64,000 nt of DNA from Mycobacterium sp. Aquia_213. Lineage in GTDB: Bacteria > Actinomycetota > Actinomycetes > Mycobacteriales > Mycobacteriaceae. The stretch is from positions 5,332,001 to 5,396,000 of the forward strand of contig NZ_CP113116.1 of the NCBI RefSeq assembly GCF_026625985.1. The letters are read 5' to 3'. The notes below the pieces were generated by a model. The model worked only from the letters and a program-made list of their open reading frames with translations. It did not search any database and had not been told where the DNA came from. This document shows, in pieces, positions 1 through 8,504 of this stretch. A program made the position numbers and the translations under genes. The number at the start of each line of letters is the position of its first letter. The stretch's first letter is position 1.

Positions 1-1198
1 TATCGGCGATCAGATCGTCGGTGTTCTCCAGGCCGACCGAGATCCGGACCACGCCGTCACCGAGGCCGATCGCGGCGCGACCCTCCGGCCCCATCGCCCG
101 GTGGGTCGTCGTCGCCGGGTGTGTGACAAGCGATTTGGCGTCGCCGAGGTTGTTCGAGATGTCGATCAGCTGCAGCTTGTCCAGCACCTCGAAGGCCCGC
201 TCCTTGGCGCCGCCGGGAGCGTCGAGCTCGAAGGTGAGCACCGTCCCGCCGCCGGACATCTGGCGCTTGGCCAGGTCGTACTGCGGGTGCGACGCCAGAA
301 ACGGGTAGCGCACCCAGCTCACCGCCTGATGCCCTTGAAGGAACTCCGCGATCCGCTGTGCCGAGGAGTTGCTGTAGTCCACTCGAACGGCCAGTGTCTC
401 AAGGCCTTTGAGCAACACCCAGGCGTTGAACGCGCTCAGCGCCGGGCCGGTATGCCGCATCAGCTTCTGCACCGGGCCGTCGATGTACTCCTGGTCGCCG
501 AGGATGGCGCCACCCAGCACCCGGCCCTGACCGTCGATGTGCTTGGTGCCGGAGTACACCACCACGTCGACTCCGAGCGGAAAGCCTTGCTGCAAAAGGG
601 GTGTGGCAAAGACGTTATCCAGCACCACTTTTGCGCCAGCGGCATGCGAGAGTTCGGTCACCGCGGCGATATCCACCAGCGACTGCATCGGATTCGACGG
701 CGTCTCGAAGAACACCGCCTGGGTGGGCACCGACAGCGCCTGTTCCCATTGGGCGAGGTCGTCGCCGTCGACGAAGACGGTCTCCACGCCCCAGCGCGGC
801 AGGATCTCGTTGCACACGACGAAACAGGAGCCGAACAGGCTGCGCGCGGCCACCAGTCGATCGCCGGCGCCCAGCAGCGCGCCCAGCGAGGTGAACACCG
901 CGGCCATGCCGCTGGCGGTGGCGAAGGCCGCCGGTGCGCCCTCGATCAGCCGCAGCCGTTCCTCGAACATCGACACGGTGGGGTTGCCGTACCGCGAGTA
1001 CACATAGCGGTCCAGCTCACCGGAGAACGACTGCTCGGCCGCTGCCGCCGACGGGTAGACGTAGCCGGACGTCAAGAACATGCCCTCGGCGGTCTCGTCG
1101 AACCCGGACCGCAACAGCCCGCCGCGCACGCCGATGGTGGCTTGACCGACGCCGTCGGGCAGTGTCTTCGGAGTGCGGACCGACGGTACGTCGGTCAT
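1..1198 (-). CDS. metZ: O-succinylhomoserine sulfhydrylase, partial (cut by window edge)
   Basis: PLP enzyme of the Cys/Met-metabolism fold that makes homocysteine from O-succinylhomoserine and sulfide in methionine synthesis; cytosolic. The reverse strand reads open from ATG at 1198 to base 1 (399 codons), so only a few C-terminal residues lie outside. The motif SGTKHIDGQGR with the PLP lysine near residue 219 and the residues YSRYGNPT near 67-74 are typical of the family. Its ATG overlaps the stop of the upstream rhodanese gene (ATGA), so translation is probably coupled. The related cystathionine gamma-synthase family is the main alternative; gene context (rhodanese neighbour, as in mycobacteria) favours MetZ. 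Confidence 0.93.
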   Translation of the reverse strand, partial: MTDVPSVRTPKTLPDGVGQATIGVRGGLLRSGFDETAEGMFLTSGYVYPSAAAAEQSFSGELDRYVYSRYGNPTVSMFEERLRLIEGAPAAFATASGMAAVFTSLGALLGAGDRLVAARSLFGSCFVVCNEILPRWGVETVFVDGDDLAQWEQALSVPTQAVFFETPSNPMQSLVDIAAVTELSHAAGAKVVLDNVFATPLLQQGFPLGVDVVVYSGTKHIDGQGRVLGGAILGDQEYIDGPVQKLMRHTGPALSAFNAWVLLKGLETLAVRVDYSNSSAQRIAEFLQGHQAVSWVRYPFLASHPQYDLAKRQMSGGGTVLTFELDAPGGAKERAFEVLDKLQLIDISNNLGDAKSLVTHPATTTHRAMGPEGRAAIGLGDGVVRISVGLENTDDLIAD

Positions 1199-1605
1199 TG
1201 CTGCTTCCAGGGCAATCCGACTGCCCGCCAACCGGTTTCACCACGGTGGCCAAGCGCGTCGAGATTGCCCTCGAAACCGTCCAGCACGTTGTAGGACGGC
1301 TCGATGCCCGCCTCGGTCGCGATCTCGGCGGCACCGATCGAGCGGTTGCCCGAGCGACACAGGAAGACCACCGGACCCGACTCCTCGGGGAGCTGGCCCT
1401 TCAGGTCGGCCAGGAAGTTCTGGTTGCGCTGCCCGGCCGACGTGTTCCACTCGATGAAGACCGCATCGCGACCCAGACTCGACAAATCGGGCACGCCGAC
1501 GAACCGCCATTCGGCATCGGTGCGCACGTCGACCAAGACCGCCTGGGGGTTGTCGCTCAGCAACTTCCATGCCTCAAGCGGAGTGATATCTCCTGCGTAG
1601 CTCAT
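1195..1605 (-). CDS. rhodanese-domain sulfurtransferase (Rv0390-like)
   Basis: A 136-residue single rhodanese domain. The active-site loop CRSGNRS lies at residues 83-89 with the persulfide-carrying cysteine at 83, and the early VDVRTDAEW segment is the usual rhodanese signature. It sits between the PurT-like gene and metZ on the same strand and overlaps metZ by four bases, which suggests it handles sulfane sulfur for or near methionine synthesis; that role is inferred from position only. ATG at 1605 is chosen because longer upstream frames run into the PurT-like gene. Confidence 0.88.
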   Translation of the reverse strand: MSYAGDITPLEAWKLLSDNPQAVLVDVRTDAEWRFVGVPDLSSLGRDAVFIEWNTSAGQRNQNFLADLKGQLPEESGPVVFLCRSGNRSIGAAEIATEAGIEPSYNVLDGFEGNLDALGHRGETGWRAVGLPWKQQ

Positions 1606-1619
1606 TCGGGTGAGTCTAG

Positions 1620-2723
1620 TTAACCGCCCGGGGACACCGCGGTGGCCACGTCGCGGGCCCGGTCTCGCGCGGCCGCCACATCCGGTGCGGTGGCCAGCGC
1701 GACCCCACGCCGTGGGCCCGGTCCTCCATCGAACACCCGAAGGTCGCTTTCCGGGACGGCCAGCGCCGCGGTCAGCGCCGCGGCGGTGGGCGCCGGCTGA
1801 CTCGTGCGAGCGGCGGCCGGCGAAATCATCAGGGCATCCACCGGCAGGCCGAGAATCGCCCGGGCCTGCAGCTCGAACGCCGAAATCCGCTGGCTGCGCA
1901 GGGTCACCCAGGCACTTTGCGGCAGCACGGCGCTCACATCGGCGAAGTACACCTCGTCGCCGTTGATCATCAATTCGACGCCGAAGACACCGCGGCCGCC
2001 GAGTGCCTTGACGATGCGCGCGGCGATCGACCTGGCGGCGTCGAGGGCGGCCGGGCTCATCTTCTGGGGCTGCCAGGATTCCAGCACGTCGGGTTCGGCG
2101 CGACGGTGCCCGATGGGCGAGCAGAACTCGATCACCGGCCCGTTCGGGCCCTCGCTGCGGATTGCGAGCAGCGTGACGCAAAATTCGACCTCGACCACTG
2201 TTTCGGCCAACACCCGCTGCGGCCCGGCCTGCCCCACCGCGCGCCGCCACGCGGGCTCGACGTCGTCGGGCCCGGAAACCACCGCGCGTCCGGCCGTCGC
2301 GCCCAGGGACTCGACCAGTAACGGATATCCGCCGTGCGCGGCCACCGCCTTGAGTTCGTCGACGGATCCGACGAACCAGAACGGCGCGGTCGGCAGGCCC
2401 AGCTGGTCGGCGGCCAGCCGGCGCAGGCCCTCGCGGTCGTTGGTCAGCCGAACGGTGCGGGCGTTGGGCACCAGCTCTATCGCGTCGTCTTCGGAGCGGG
2501 CCGCGAGCGCCTCGATGGCGGCAACGGAAACCGCGCCGGTGGCGGTCACCACGAAGTCCGGTTGCAGCCGGTCGATCGCCGCCGACACGGCATCGGTGTC
2601 CGGCTGCTCGTCGACCCGGGCGCCGAGGCGTCGCAGGGCGGCCGCCAGCTCGCGGGTGAGTTCGCCGGAACCCAGCAACATCACCCGGGGCCCGCCTGCG
2701 GTCTCGCGCTGTCCTTCGGTCAC
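1620..2723 (-). CDS. purT: PurT-like ATP-grasp protein, probably catalytically impaired
   Basis: A 367-residue homologue of formate-dependent GAR transformylase PurT (third step of purine synthesis), recognisable by RVMLLGSGEL near residue 13, DREGLRRLAA, FCSPIGHRRAE, ESWQPQKMSP and GVFGVELM. Against E. coli PurT as I remember it (392 aa) it lacks about 20 residues after the first beta-strand, the PEIEAIAT segment, the ATP-binding lysine and SSSGKGQ loop (here VESLGATAGR), the RPHDTG motif (here LPQSAW) and the lysine of LFGKPE. GAR- and ATP-binding residues are thus missing, while the scaffold is intact and open. It starts 24 nt after the thioesterase gene and ends 14 nt before the rhodanese gene. 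It is either a pseudoenzyme or an enzyme with a changed reaction. Confidence 0.82.
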   Translation of the reverse strand: MTEGQRETAGGPRVMLLGSGELTRELAAALRRLGARVDEQPDTDAVSAAIDRLQPDFVVTATGAVSVAAIEALAARSEDDAIELVPNARTVRLTNDREGLRRLAADQLGLPTAPFWFVGSVDELKAVAAHGGYPLLVESLGATAGRAVVSGPDDVEPAWRRAVGQAGPQRVLAETVVEVEFCVTLLAIRSEGPNGPVIEFCSPIGHRRAEPDVLESWQPQKMSPAALDAARSIAARIVKALGGRGVFGVELMINGDEVYFADVSAVLPQSAWVTLRSQRISAFELQARAILGLPVDALMISPAAARTSQPAPTAAALTAALAVPESDLRVFDGGPGPRRGVALATAPDVAAARDRARDVATAVSPGG

Positions 2724-2747
2724 AGTTGAATGCTACGGCCGGGCGCG

Positions 2748-3392
2748 TCAGGGCTGACCCGGCAATAACCGCACCATCAGGCCAGTGCCTTCGGCCAGCA
2801 CCGTGTCGTCGCCGTCGACCAATTCGGCGGAGACAAACGCCTTGCGGCCCTCGACGCTGGTGACCCGCCCCCGCACCAGCAACGGAACGTCGATCGGGGT
2901 GATCTTGCGGTAGTCGACGTGCAGGAAGGCCGTCCGACTGATCGGGCGATTCGAGGCATGGGAAACCATCCCGAACATGTGGTCAAACAACAGCGGCAGT
3001 ACACCGCCGTGCACCGCCATGTTGCCGCCGACGTGGAATCGGGTGAAATGCCCCCGCATTTCGCAGCCGTCGGGCTCGTATCGCGTCAACGTCCACGGCG
3101 GCAACAGCAGACTGCCCATGCCGGGTAGGCCCGGCGTCCGCCCGGACGGCGCTACGCCCTCATCGGCCTGAAACGGCTCGAGCAGCTCTACCAGTGCGGC
3201 GGCCCGATCGGCCGCGTCGTCCCAGGTGTCGTCTGCGGGGTCGGCGGACACCGCGAGGTCTTGCAGCCGGCGCATGGCCGCCACGAATCGCCCGAAACCC
3301 GGGCCCGGGTTGGCCACCCCGTATTCGGGAAAACCGCCGTGGTGTTCGTATTCGGGGTCGAGTTCTTTGGGATCCTGAGCAGCATCCGTCAC
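2748..3392 (-). CDS. hotdog-fold thioesterase-like protein (Rv0356c-like)
   Basis: About 214 residues. The C-terminal half has a PaaI-like hotdog pattern: GGNMAVHGGVLPLLFDHMFG followed by AFLHVDYRKITP and a strand ending in AEGTGLMVRL, which suggests acyl-CoA thioester hydrolysis; the substrate is unknown. The N-terminal 90 residues are acidic and helix-rich with no recognised domain. GTG at 3392 is the likely start: it overlaps the purA stop by four bases (GTGA), and the longer upstream frame only reads through purA. Close coupling to purA is what I recall for this family in mycobacteria. Confidence 0.82.
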   Translation of the reverse strand: MTDAAQDPKELDPEYEHHGGFPEYGVANPGPGFGRFVAAMRRLQDLAVSADPADDTWDDAADRAAALVELLEPFQADEGVAPSGRTPGLPGMGSLLLPPWTLTRYEPDGCEMRGHFTRFHVGGNMAVHGGVLPLLFDHMFGMVSHASNRPISRTAFLHVDYRKITPIDVPLLVRGRVTSVEGRKAFVSAELVDGDDTVLAEGTGLMVRLLPGQP

Positions 3393-4687
3393 GCGCGCCC
3401 CGCCAGGACGTCGCGGCGCACGATGGTCTGATCCCGTCCCGGCCCCACACCGATGCATGAAACATGTGCTCCGGCAAGCTCTTCCAGACGCAATACGTAG
3501 TCACGCGCCTTGGCGGGCAAGTCGTCGAACTCGCGCGCGGCAGAGATGTCCTCCCACCAGCCGGGCAGCTCTTCGTAAATCGGTTCGGCCTTGTGCAAAT
3601 CGCTTTGCGTCATTGGCATTTCGTCGGTCCGCACCCCGTCGACGCGGTAGCCGACGCACACCGGCACGGTTTCCAGACTGGACAGCACGTCGAGCTTGGT
3701 CAGGAAGTAGTCGGTGATGCCGTTGACCCGGGTGGCGTAGCGGGCGATGACGGCGTCGAACCAGCCGGTGCGGCGGCGCCGCCCGGTCGTGACGCCGAAC
3801 TCGCCGCCGGTCTTGGACAGGTATTCGCCGTACTCGTCGAACAATTCGGTCGGGAACGGACCCGAGCCCACCCGGGTGGTGTAGGCCTTGAGGATTCCGA
3901 GCACGGTGGTGATCCGGGTGGGGCCGATGCCGGACCCGACGGCCGCGCCGCCCGCCGTCGGATTCGAGGACGTCACATAGGGATACGTGCCGTGGTCGAC
4001 GTCGAGCAGCGTGCCCTGCGAGCCCTCCAGCAGCACGGTCTCGCCGGCCTCGAGCGCGGTGTTGAGCAGCAGCCGAGTGTCGGCGATGCGATGCCGGAAC
4101 CCGTCGGCCTGCTTCAGCAGGGCATCGACCACCTGATGCGGATCCAGCGCCTTGCGGTTGTAGATCTTGACCAGGATCTGGTTCTTGAGTTCCAGGGCGC
4201 CCTCGACCTTTTGGGTCAGCAGCTCGGGGTCGAGCACATCGGCCACCCGGATGCCCTGGCGCGCGATCTTGTCCTGGTAGCACGGTCCGATGCCGCGGCC
4301 GGTGGTGCCGATCTTCTTGTTGCCCATGTAGCGCTCGGTCACCTTGTCGATTGCGACGTGGTAGGGCAACAGCAGGTGCGCGTCGGCGGAGATCAGCAGC
4401 CTCGAGGTGTCGACACCGCGATCTTCCAGGCCCTTCAGCTCGTCGAGCAGCACGCCCGGATCGATCACCACGCCGTTGCCGATGACGTTGGTGACGCCGG
4501 GCGTCAGCACGCCCGACGGGATCAGATGCAGCGCGAAATTCTCCCCGGTCGGCAAGACGACGGTGTGCCCGGCGTTGTTGCCGCCCTGGTAACGCACCAC
4601 CCACTGCACGCGGCCACCGAGCAGGTCAGTGGCCTTCCCTTTGCCCTCGTCGCCCCATTGGGCGCCGATGAGGACGATTGCCGGCAT
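3389..4687 (-). CDS. purA: adenylosuccinate synthetase
   Basis: Converts IMP, aspartate and GTP to adenylosuccinate, the first committed step to AMP; soluble homodimer. The 432-residue product has the full length of the family, the GTP-binding loop GDEGKGK at 12-18 with the catalytic Asp13, and GGNNAGHTV with His41. Further conserved blocks (GTTGRGIGPCYQDK, GSQGTLLDVDHGTYPYVTSSN, TTGRRRRTGWFD) are present. It is the first gene of a minus-strand run that continues through the thioesterase, PurT-like, rhodanese and metZ genes. The 138-bp gap to the divergent gene at 4826 should hold both promoters. Confidence 0.97.
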   Translation of the reverse strand: MPAIVLIGAQWGDEGKGKATDLLGGRVQWVVRYQGGNNAGHTVVLPTGENFALHLIPSGVLTPGVTNVIGNGVVIDPGVLLDELKGLEDRGVDTSRLLISADAHLLLPYHVAIDKVTERYMGNKKIGTTGRGIGPCYQDKIARQGIRVADVLDPELLTQKVEGALELKNQILVKIYNRKALDPHQVVDALLKQADGFRHRIADTRLLLNTALEAGETVLLEGSQGTLLDVDHGTYPYVTSSNPTAGGAAVGSGIGPTRITTVLGILKAYTTRVGSGPFPTELFDEYGEYLSKTGGEFGVTTGRRRRTGWFDAVIARYATRVNGITDYFLTKLDVLSSLETVPVCVGYRVDGVRTDEMPMTQSDLHKAEPIYEELPGWWEDISAAREFDDLPAKARDYVLRLEELAGAHVSCIGVGPGRDQTIVRRDVLAGRA

Positions 4688-4825
4688 GACATGCTCCCGC
4701 CTGGTCTCGCCTGCTTATTGTGGTCCAGCCGGGGACCCACCTTAGTCTGGTGACGATGCGGGCGTCTTGCGGCCCGCTGAGGAACCGGGCCAATTTGCTC
4801 GAGCCCAGCACGTCGCGAGGAGCCC

Positions 4826-5479
4826 ATGAATATCGCCGCGGACACGGCCGACATGGCGGTGTTGTGCTTCGGCGACCGGCGACTGCCTGGTCCGCTTCAC
4901 GGCCTGGCGACCCATCGAGTCGAGAGCCCGGCCGACATTGACGCCGCGATCGGGCCCTACCGGCGGCTGGTCGTTCTCGGCGACGACGCCGAGCTGGCCG
5001 CGGTGCTGAGCCGGCTGCTGCGCGCAGGGCGACTCGACGTCGAGGTGGCCTACGTGCCGCGCCGCCGCACCCACGCGACCCGCATTTACCGCGCGCCGGC
5101 CGGATGGCGGGCGGCTTGGCGGGCCCGGCGCGGCGCACCCGGGCGGGTCACCCTGGTGCGCGACGAGACCGGCGCGGTGATCGTGGGCCGGGCCGGCTGG
5201 CGGCCACCCGTGGACCAACAACGGATTCACGGCGAGGCCGTCGTCGACGACACGCGGTTGTTCGACGGCGACGTCACCGGCGCGGACATCGAGCCGACGC
5301 TGGCCGTACCGGGCCTGCGAGCCGCGGTGCACGGACGCTGGCGCCGCTGGGTCCCCGGCCGCGCCGTCCAGCTGGGCAGCACCGGAGTGGTGGTGGTCCG
5401 CGACGGTGTCCCCGCGCTCCGGGCCGCCCGACGGTCGACGTTCTACCGCCACGTCGAAGGCTGGTTGCTGGTCCGGTAG
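4826..5479 (+). CDS. conserved mycobacterial protein of unknown function (Rv0358-like)
   Basis: A 217-residue basic, arginine-rich soluble protein without signal peptide or membrane segment. I do not recognise a characterised domain. The C-terminal part (GRAVQLGSTGVVVVRDGVPALRA, then FYRHVEGWLL) and an N-terminal block reading YRRLVVLGDDAELAAVLSRLLRAG resemble the layout of lipid or NAD kinase-like folds only loosely, so no function is assigned. ATG at 4826 has a good ribosome site (GAGGAG, 3-8 nt upstream). It lies divergent from purA and 9 nt before the membrane protease gene, probably as an operon with it. Confidence 0.75.
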   Translation: MNIAADTADMAVLCFGDRRLPGPLHGLATHRVESPADIDAAIGPYRRLVVLGDDAELAAVLSRLLRAGRLDVEVAYVPRRRTHATRIYRAPAGWRAAWRARRGAPGRVTLVRDETGAVIVGRAGWRPPVDQQRIHGEAVVDDTRLFDGDVTGADIEPTLAVPGLRAAVHGRWRRWVPGRAVQLGSTGVVVVRDGVPALRAARRSTFYRHVEGWLLVR

Positions 5480-5488
5480 TTTCGACCG

Positions 5489-6265
5489 GTGGACTCACAC
5501 GGGCACGCATCGGTGCGGCCCAGCCCAATCTTCTTGGCACTGGTCGCATTGACGGCCGCCGGCGGGGTGCTGGCCTGGCTGGCCGGAACGACCGTGCGGC
5601 CGATGTCGTACGCCGGGGTGTTCATCTTCGTGATCGCCGGCTGGCTGGTTTCGTTGTGCCTGCACGAGTTCGGCCACGCGGCGACCGCGTGGCGATTCGG
5701 CGACCACGACGAGCAAGTGCGCGGCTACCTGACCCTGGATCCGCGGCGCTACGCCCATCCCGGGCTGTCGCTGCTGCTGCCGATGGTGTTCATCGCGCTG
5801 GGCGGGATCGGCCTGCCCGGCGCCGCCGTGTACGTGCGCACCTGGTTCATGTCGCCGACGCGGCGCACCCTGGTCAGCCTGGCCGGCCCGGCGGCCAACC
5901 TGCTGCTGGCGGTGCTGTTGCTGACGTTGACCCGGCTGCTGTTCGACCCGGAGCACTGGGTGTTGTGGGCGGGCGTGGCGTTTCTGGGCTTCCTGCAGAT
6001 CATGGCGGTGGTGCTGAATCTGCTGCCCATCCCCGGCCTGGACGGGTACGACGCACTGGAACCGCACCTGAGCCCCGAGACGCAGCGCGCCGTGGCGCCG
6101 GCCAAGCAGTACGGCGTGTTCATTCTGCTGTTCCTGCTGTTGGCGCCGGCGGTCAACCAGTGGCTGTTCGCGATCGTGGACTGGTTCTTCGACCTCTCCG
6201 GGGTGCCGCATCTGCTGGCCAGCGCCGGCAACTCGCTGACCCGCTTCTGGAGCCGCTGGTTCTAG
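5489..6265 (+). CDS. M50-family intramembrane metalloprotease (Rv0359-like)
   Basis: A 258-residue polytopic membrane protein of the site-2 protease group. The zinc motif HEFGH is at residues 59-63 inside a hydrophobic helix, and the second metal ligand is in NLLPIPGLDGYDAL with Asp185. Between them are conserved LAGPAANLLLA residues near 131-141. There is no PDZ domain, so it belongs to the short-form (SpoIVFB/YwhC-like) group rather than Rip1-like. The GTG start at 5489 follows the preceding stop by 9 nt. Its substrate is not known. Confidence 0.88.
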   Translation: MDSHGHASVRPSPIFLALVALTAAGGVLAWLAGTTVRPMSYAGVFIFVIAGWLVSLCLHEFGHAATAWRFGDHDEQVRGYLTLDPRRYAHPGLSLLLPMVFIALGGIGLPGAAVYVRTWFMSPTRRTLVSLAGPAANLLLAVLLLTLTRLLFDPEHWVLWAGVAFLGFLQIMAVVLNLLPIPGLDGYDALEPHLSPETQRAVAPAKQYGVFILLFLLLAPAVNQWLFAIVDWFFDLSGVPHLLASAGNSLTRFWSRWF

Positions 6266-6268
6266 GCC

Positions 6269-6305
6269 TTGCAATACATGCGTTTCCACGCATATATTGT
6301 TGGCC
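6269..6305 (+). promoter_or_regulatory. probable leaderless promoter with overlapping 26-bp operator palindrome
   Basis: TTGCAA at 6269-6274 and TATATT at 6293-6298 (18-bp spacer) form a good SigA-type promoter whose start would fall at the ATG at 6306, with no room for a ribosome site. Across it lies an inverted repeat, 6273-6298: two 11-bp arms with one mismatch around the centre TTCC, the inner arms being ATGCGT and ACGCAT. This is the layout of an ArsR/SmtB metal-sensor operator. Family and position support metal-responsive repression; the regulator itself is not in the window. Confidence 0.7.
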
Positions 6306-7205
6306 ATGGGCGCCGGACACAGTCACACACCCGCCGAGGCCGACGCGTCTCGGATGATCCCCCGCATGATCATGGCCGCCGGGATTCTGGCGGCGTTCTT
6401 CGTAATCGAGCTGACCACTTCGCTGCTGATCAATTCCCTTGCGCTGCTGGCAGATGCCGGGCACATGCTGACCGACGTGGTCGCGGTGTTCATGGGGCTG
6501 GCGGCCGTGGTGCTGGCCAAGCGCGGCAGCACGTCCCCGGATCGCACCTACGGCTGGCACCGCGCCGAGGTCTTCACCGCGGTGGCCAACGCGGTGTTGC
6601 TGGTCGGTGTGGCGATGTTCATCCTCTACGAGGCGATCGAGCGGCTCGGTAAGGGCGCCGAGGTCGCCGGCCTGCCGATGATCGTGGTGGCGCTGGCCGG
6701 GCTGGTCGCTAACTTCGTGGTGGCGATGCTGCTGCGGTCGCAGTCCGAGGGCAGTCTGGCCGTCAAGGGCGCCTACATGGAGGTCGTCGCCGACACCGTC
6801 GGCAGCCTGGGCGTACTGATCGCCGGCATCGTGACCGTCACGACGCACTGGCCCTACGCCGACGTCGTCGTCGCCATACTCGTGGCCCTCTGGGTGCTAC
6901 CCCGGGCGTTCTCGCTGGCGCGCGCGGCGCTGCGGATCCTGTCCGAGACGTCACCGGCGCACATCGACGTCGAGGAACTGCGGTCGGCACTGGGTGCCGT
7001 CGACGGCGTGACCGAGGTGCACGATCTGCACGTGTGGACGCTGTCGCCGGGCAAGGACATGTGCACCGTGCACCTGACCAGCGGCAGCGACTCCGCCCGC
7101 GTGCTGAGCGACGCGCGTGAGGTGCTGCACGAGCGTGGGCTCGAGCACGCCACCGTGCAGGTCGAGTCGCCCGACCGCGACAGCGACTGCTCGGAGAGCT
7201 GCTAG
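6306..7205 (+). CDS. CDF-family divalent metal (zinc) exporter
   Basis: A 299-residue cation diffusion facilitator with about six membrane helices and a cytoplasmic C-terminal domain. The metal-site residues are in LLADAGHMLTD (helix II, HxxxD) and in MEVVADTVGSLGVLIAG (helix V). The N-terminus MGAGHSHTP has metal-binding histidines and the C-terminus ends with acidic and Cys residues (DCSESC). It is expected to export Zn(II) by proton antiport. I recall a zinc exporter, ZitA, at the same place between fba and purA in M. smegmatis, reported to be controlled by SmtB; that comparison is from memory. A TTG at 6297 lies inside the operator, so ATG 6306 is preferred. Confidence 0.92.
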   Translation: MGAGHSHTPAEADASRMIPRMIMAAGILAAFFVIELTTSLLINSLALLADAGHMLTDVVAVFMGLAAVVLAKRGSTSPDRTYGWHRAEVFTAVANAVLLVGVAMFILYEAIERLGKGAEVAGLPMIVVALAGLVANFVVAMLLRSQSEGSLAVKGAYMEVVADTVGSLGVLIAGIVTVTTHWPYADVVVAILVALWVLPRAFSLARAALRILSETSPAHIDVEELRSALGAVDGVTEVHDLHVWTLSPGKDMCTVHLTSGSDSARVLSDAREVLHERGLEHATVQVESPDRDSDCSESC

Positions 7206-7615
7206 AGCCCCAGCTCTTTGCGGGCCGCGGGGTCGCAGTCGTCGAGCAGGTCGAGGCAACGGTTCAGCTCGTCGGTCTCGCCGATCGTGTCGGCGGCCTT
7301 GGCCAGCGCCGCCACACACCGCAGGAAGCCGCGGTTGGGCTCGTGCGCGTAGGGCACCGGGCCGAACCCCTTCCAGCCGTTGCGGCGTAATTGGTCCAGG
7401 CCACGGTGGTAGCCGGTCCGGGCGTACGCATAGGCGGTGATGGCCCGGTCGTCGGCCAGCGCCTCCTCGGCGAGGGCCGCCCAGGCCACCGACGCCGACG
7501 GATGCGCCGCGGCGACGATGCCCGGATTCTCGCCGGTGAGCAGTTCGGCTTCGGCTTCGCTGTCGCCGGGCAGCAGGATTGGATCAGGTCCCAGGAGATC
7601 ACCCATCGGTGTCAT
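7202..7615 (-). CDS. DUF3151 family protein (Rv0360c-like)
   Basis: A 137-residue soluble protein, function unknown. The start MGDLLGPDPILLPGD and the middle YARTGYHRGLDQLRRNGWKGFGPVPYAHEPNRGFLRC match the actinobacterial DUF3151 family. Much longer reading frames upstream run antisense to the next gene and are not credible. ATG 7615 is used; the in-frame ATG nine bases on is an alternative. It is convergent with the metal exporter (stops overlap by four bases) and divergent from the membrane protein gene at 7661. Confidence 0.82.
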   Translation of the reverse strand: MTPMGDLLGPDPILLPGDSEAEAELLTGENPGIVAAAHPSASVAWAALAEEALADDRAITAYAYARTGYHRGLDQLRRNGWKGFGPVPYAHEPNRGFLRCVAALAKAADTIGETDELNRCLDLLDDCDPAARKELGL

Positions 7616-7660
7616 AAGTTCTATTCTGCCGTCCCGCCGCGGGTGACTAAGCTCCAACTC

Positions 7661-8485
7661 ATGCCTAACCCACCGGAGCCCGATCGCGGCAACCCGCCGG
7701 GTGAGGACCCGACCACGGAGCAGACCGACGAGGCAACCGAGGCCTACCCGCTGGTTCCCCCCGACCCCGAGACCGAGACCGTGGTGATCGACAAGCCCGA
7801 TCTCGGCAACGATCCCGAGGCCAATCCGGACCACCAACAAGGCGAGCGTCGCTTCACCGCGCCCGGCTTCGACTCGAAGGAAACGGCGATCATCCAGACC
7901 GCCGCGGAGCCCGCGACGGAAGTGTTCGCCACAACACCGGGGCAGCCCGGCCCGCCGGGACTGCCGCCAATGCCTCCGAAATCTGCTGTGCCGCAATCTA
8001 TCCCGGGCCGAGATGGGCCCAGGCCACGGTCCGCGGCCAGGAATTTCAACTGGGGCTGGGTACTGGCGATCACGGTGATCGTGCTGGCACTGGCGGCGAT
8101 CGCCATCCTGGGCACCGTGCTGCTGACCCGCGGGAAGCACTCACACGTCTCGCAAGAAGACATGGTGCGCCAATCCATCCACGCCTTCGACACCGCGGTG
8201 CAGCGCGGCGACCTGACCCAGCTGCGCAGCATCACCTGCGGCACCACCCGCGACGGCTACGTCGACTACGACGAGCACTCGTGGAGCGAGACCTATCAAC
8301 GGGTTTCGGCGGCCAAGCAGTATCCGGTGATCGCCAGCATCGACCAGATCGTCGTCAACGGCCAGCACGCCGAGGCCAACATCACCACGTTCATGGCCTA
8401 CGACCCGCAGGTCCGCTCAACACGCAGCCTCGACCTGCAGTACCGCGACGATCAGTGGAAGATCTGCCAGTCCCCCAGCGGCTAG
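7661..8485 (+). CDS. single-pass membrane protein with extracytoplasmic domain (Rv0361-like)
   Basis: 274 residues: an acidic, proline-rich cytoplasmic region of about 130 residues, one membrane helix (WVLAITVIVLALAAIAILGT), then about 115 residues outside. The outer part (DMVRQSIHAFDTAVQRGDLTQLRSITCG, later YRDDQWKICQSP) has the cystatin/NTF2-like layout seen in many mycobacterial membrane proteins and two cysteines that could form a disulfide. Function is unknown. In M. tuberculosis I recall mgtE following this gene; here it is absent and paired hairpins separate it from fba. Confidence 0.8.
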   Translation: MPNPPEPDRGNPPGEDPTTEQTDEATEAYPLVPPDPETETVVIDKPDLGNDPEANPDHQQGERRFTAPGFDSKETAIIQTAAEPATEVFATTPGQPGPPGLPPMPPKSAVPQSIPGRDGPRPRSAARNFNWGWVLAITVIVLALAAIAILGTVLLTRGKHSHVSQEDMVRQSIHAFDTAVQRGDLTQLRSITCGTTRDGYVDYDEHSWSETYQRVSAAKQYPVIASIDQIVVNGQHAEANITTFMAYDPQVRSTRSLDLQYRDDQWKICQSPSG

Positions 8486-8504
8486 ACGCCCATTAGCACC
8501 GAAT

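Noticed and set aside
101..1294. 397-codon plus-strand frame over metZ
   Set aside because: Antisense to the metZ frame, which has clear PLP-enzyme motifs.
5104..6357. 417-codon frame crossing the two genes at 4826-6265
   Set aside because: Out-of-frame shadow; Pro/Arg/Ala-rich and without a ribosome site.
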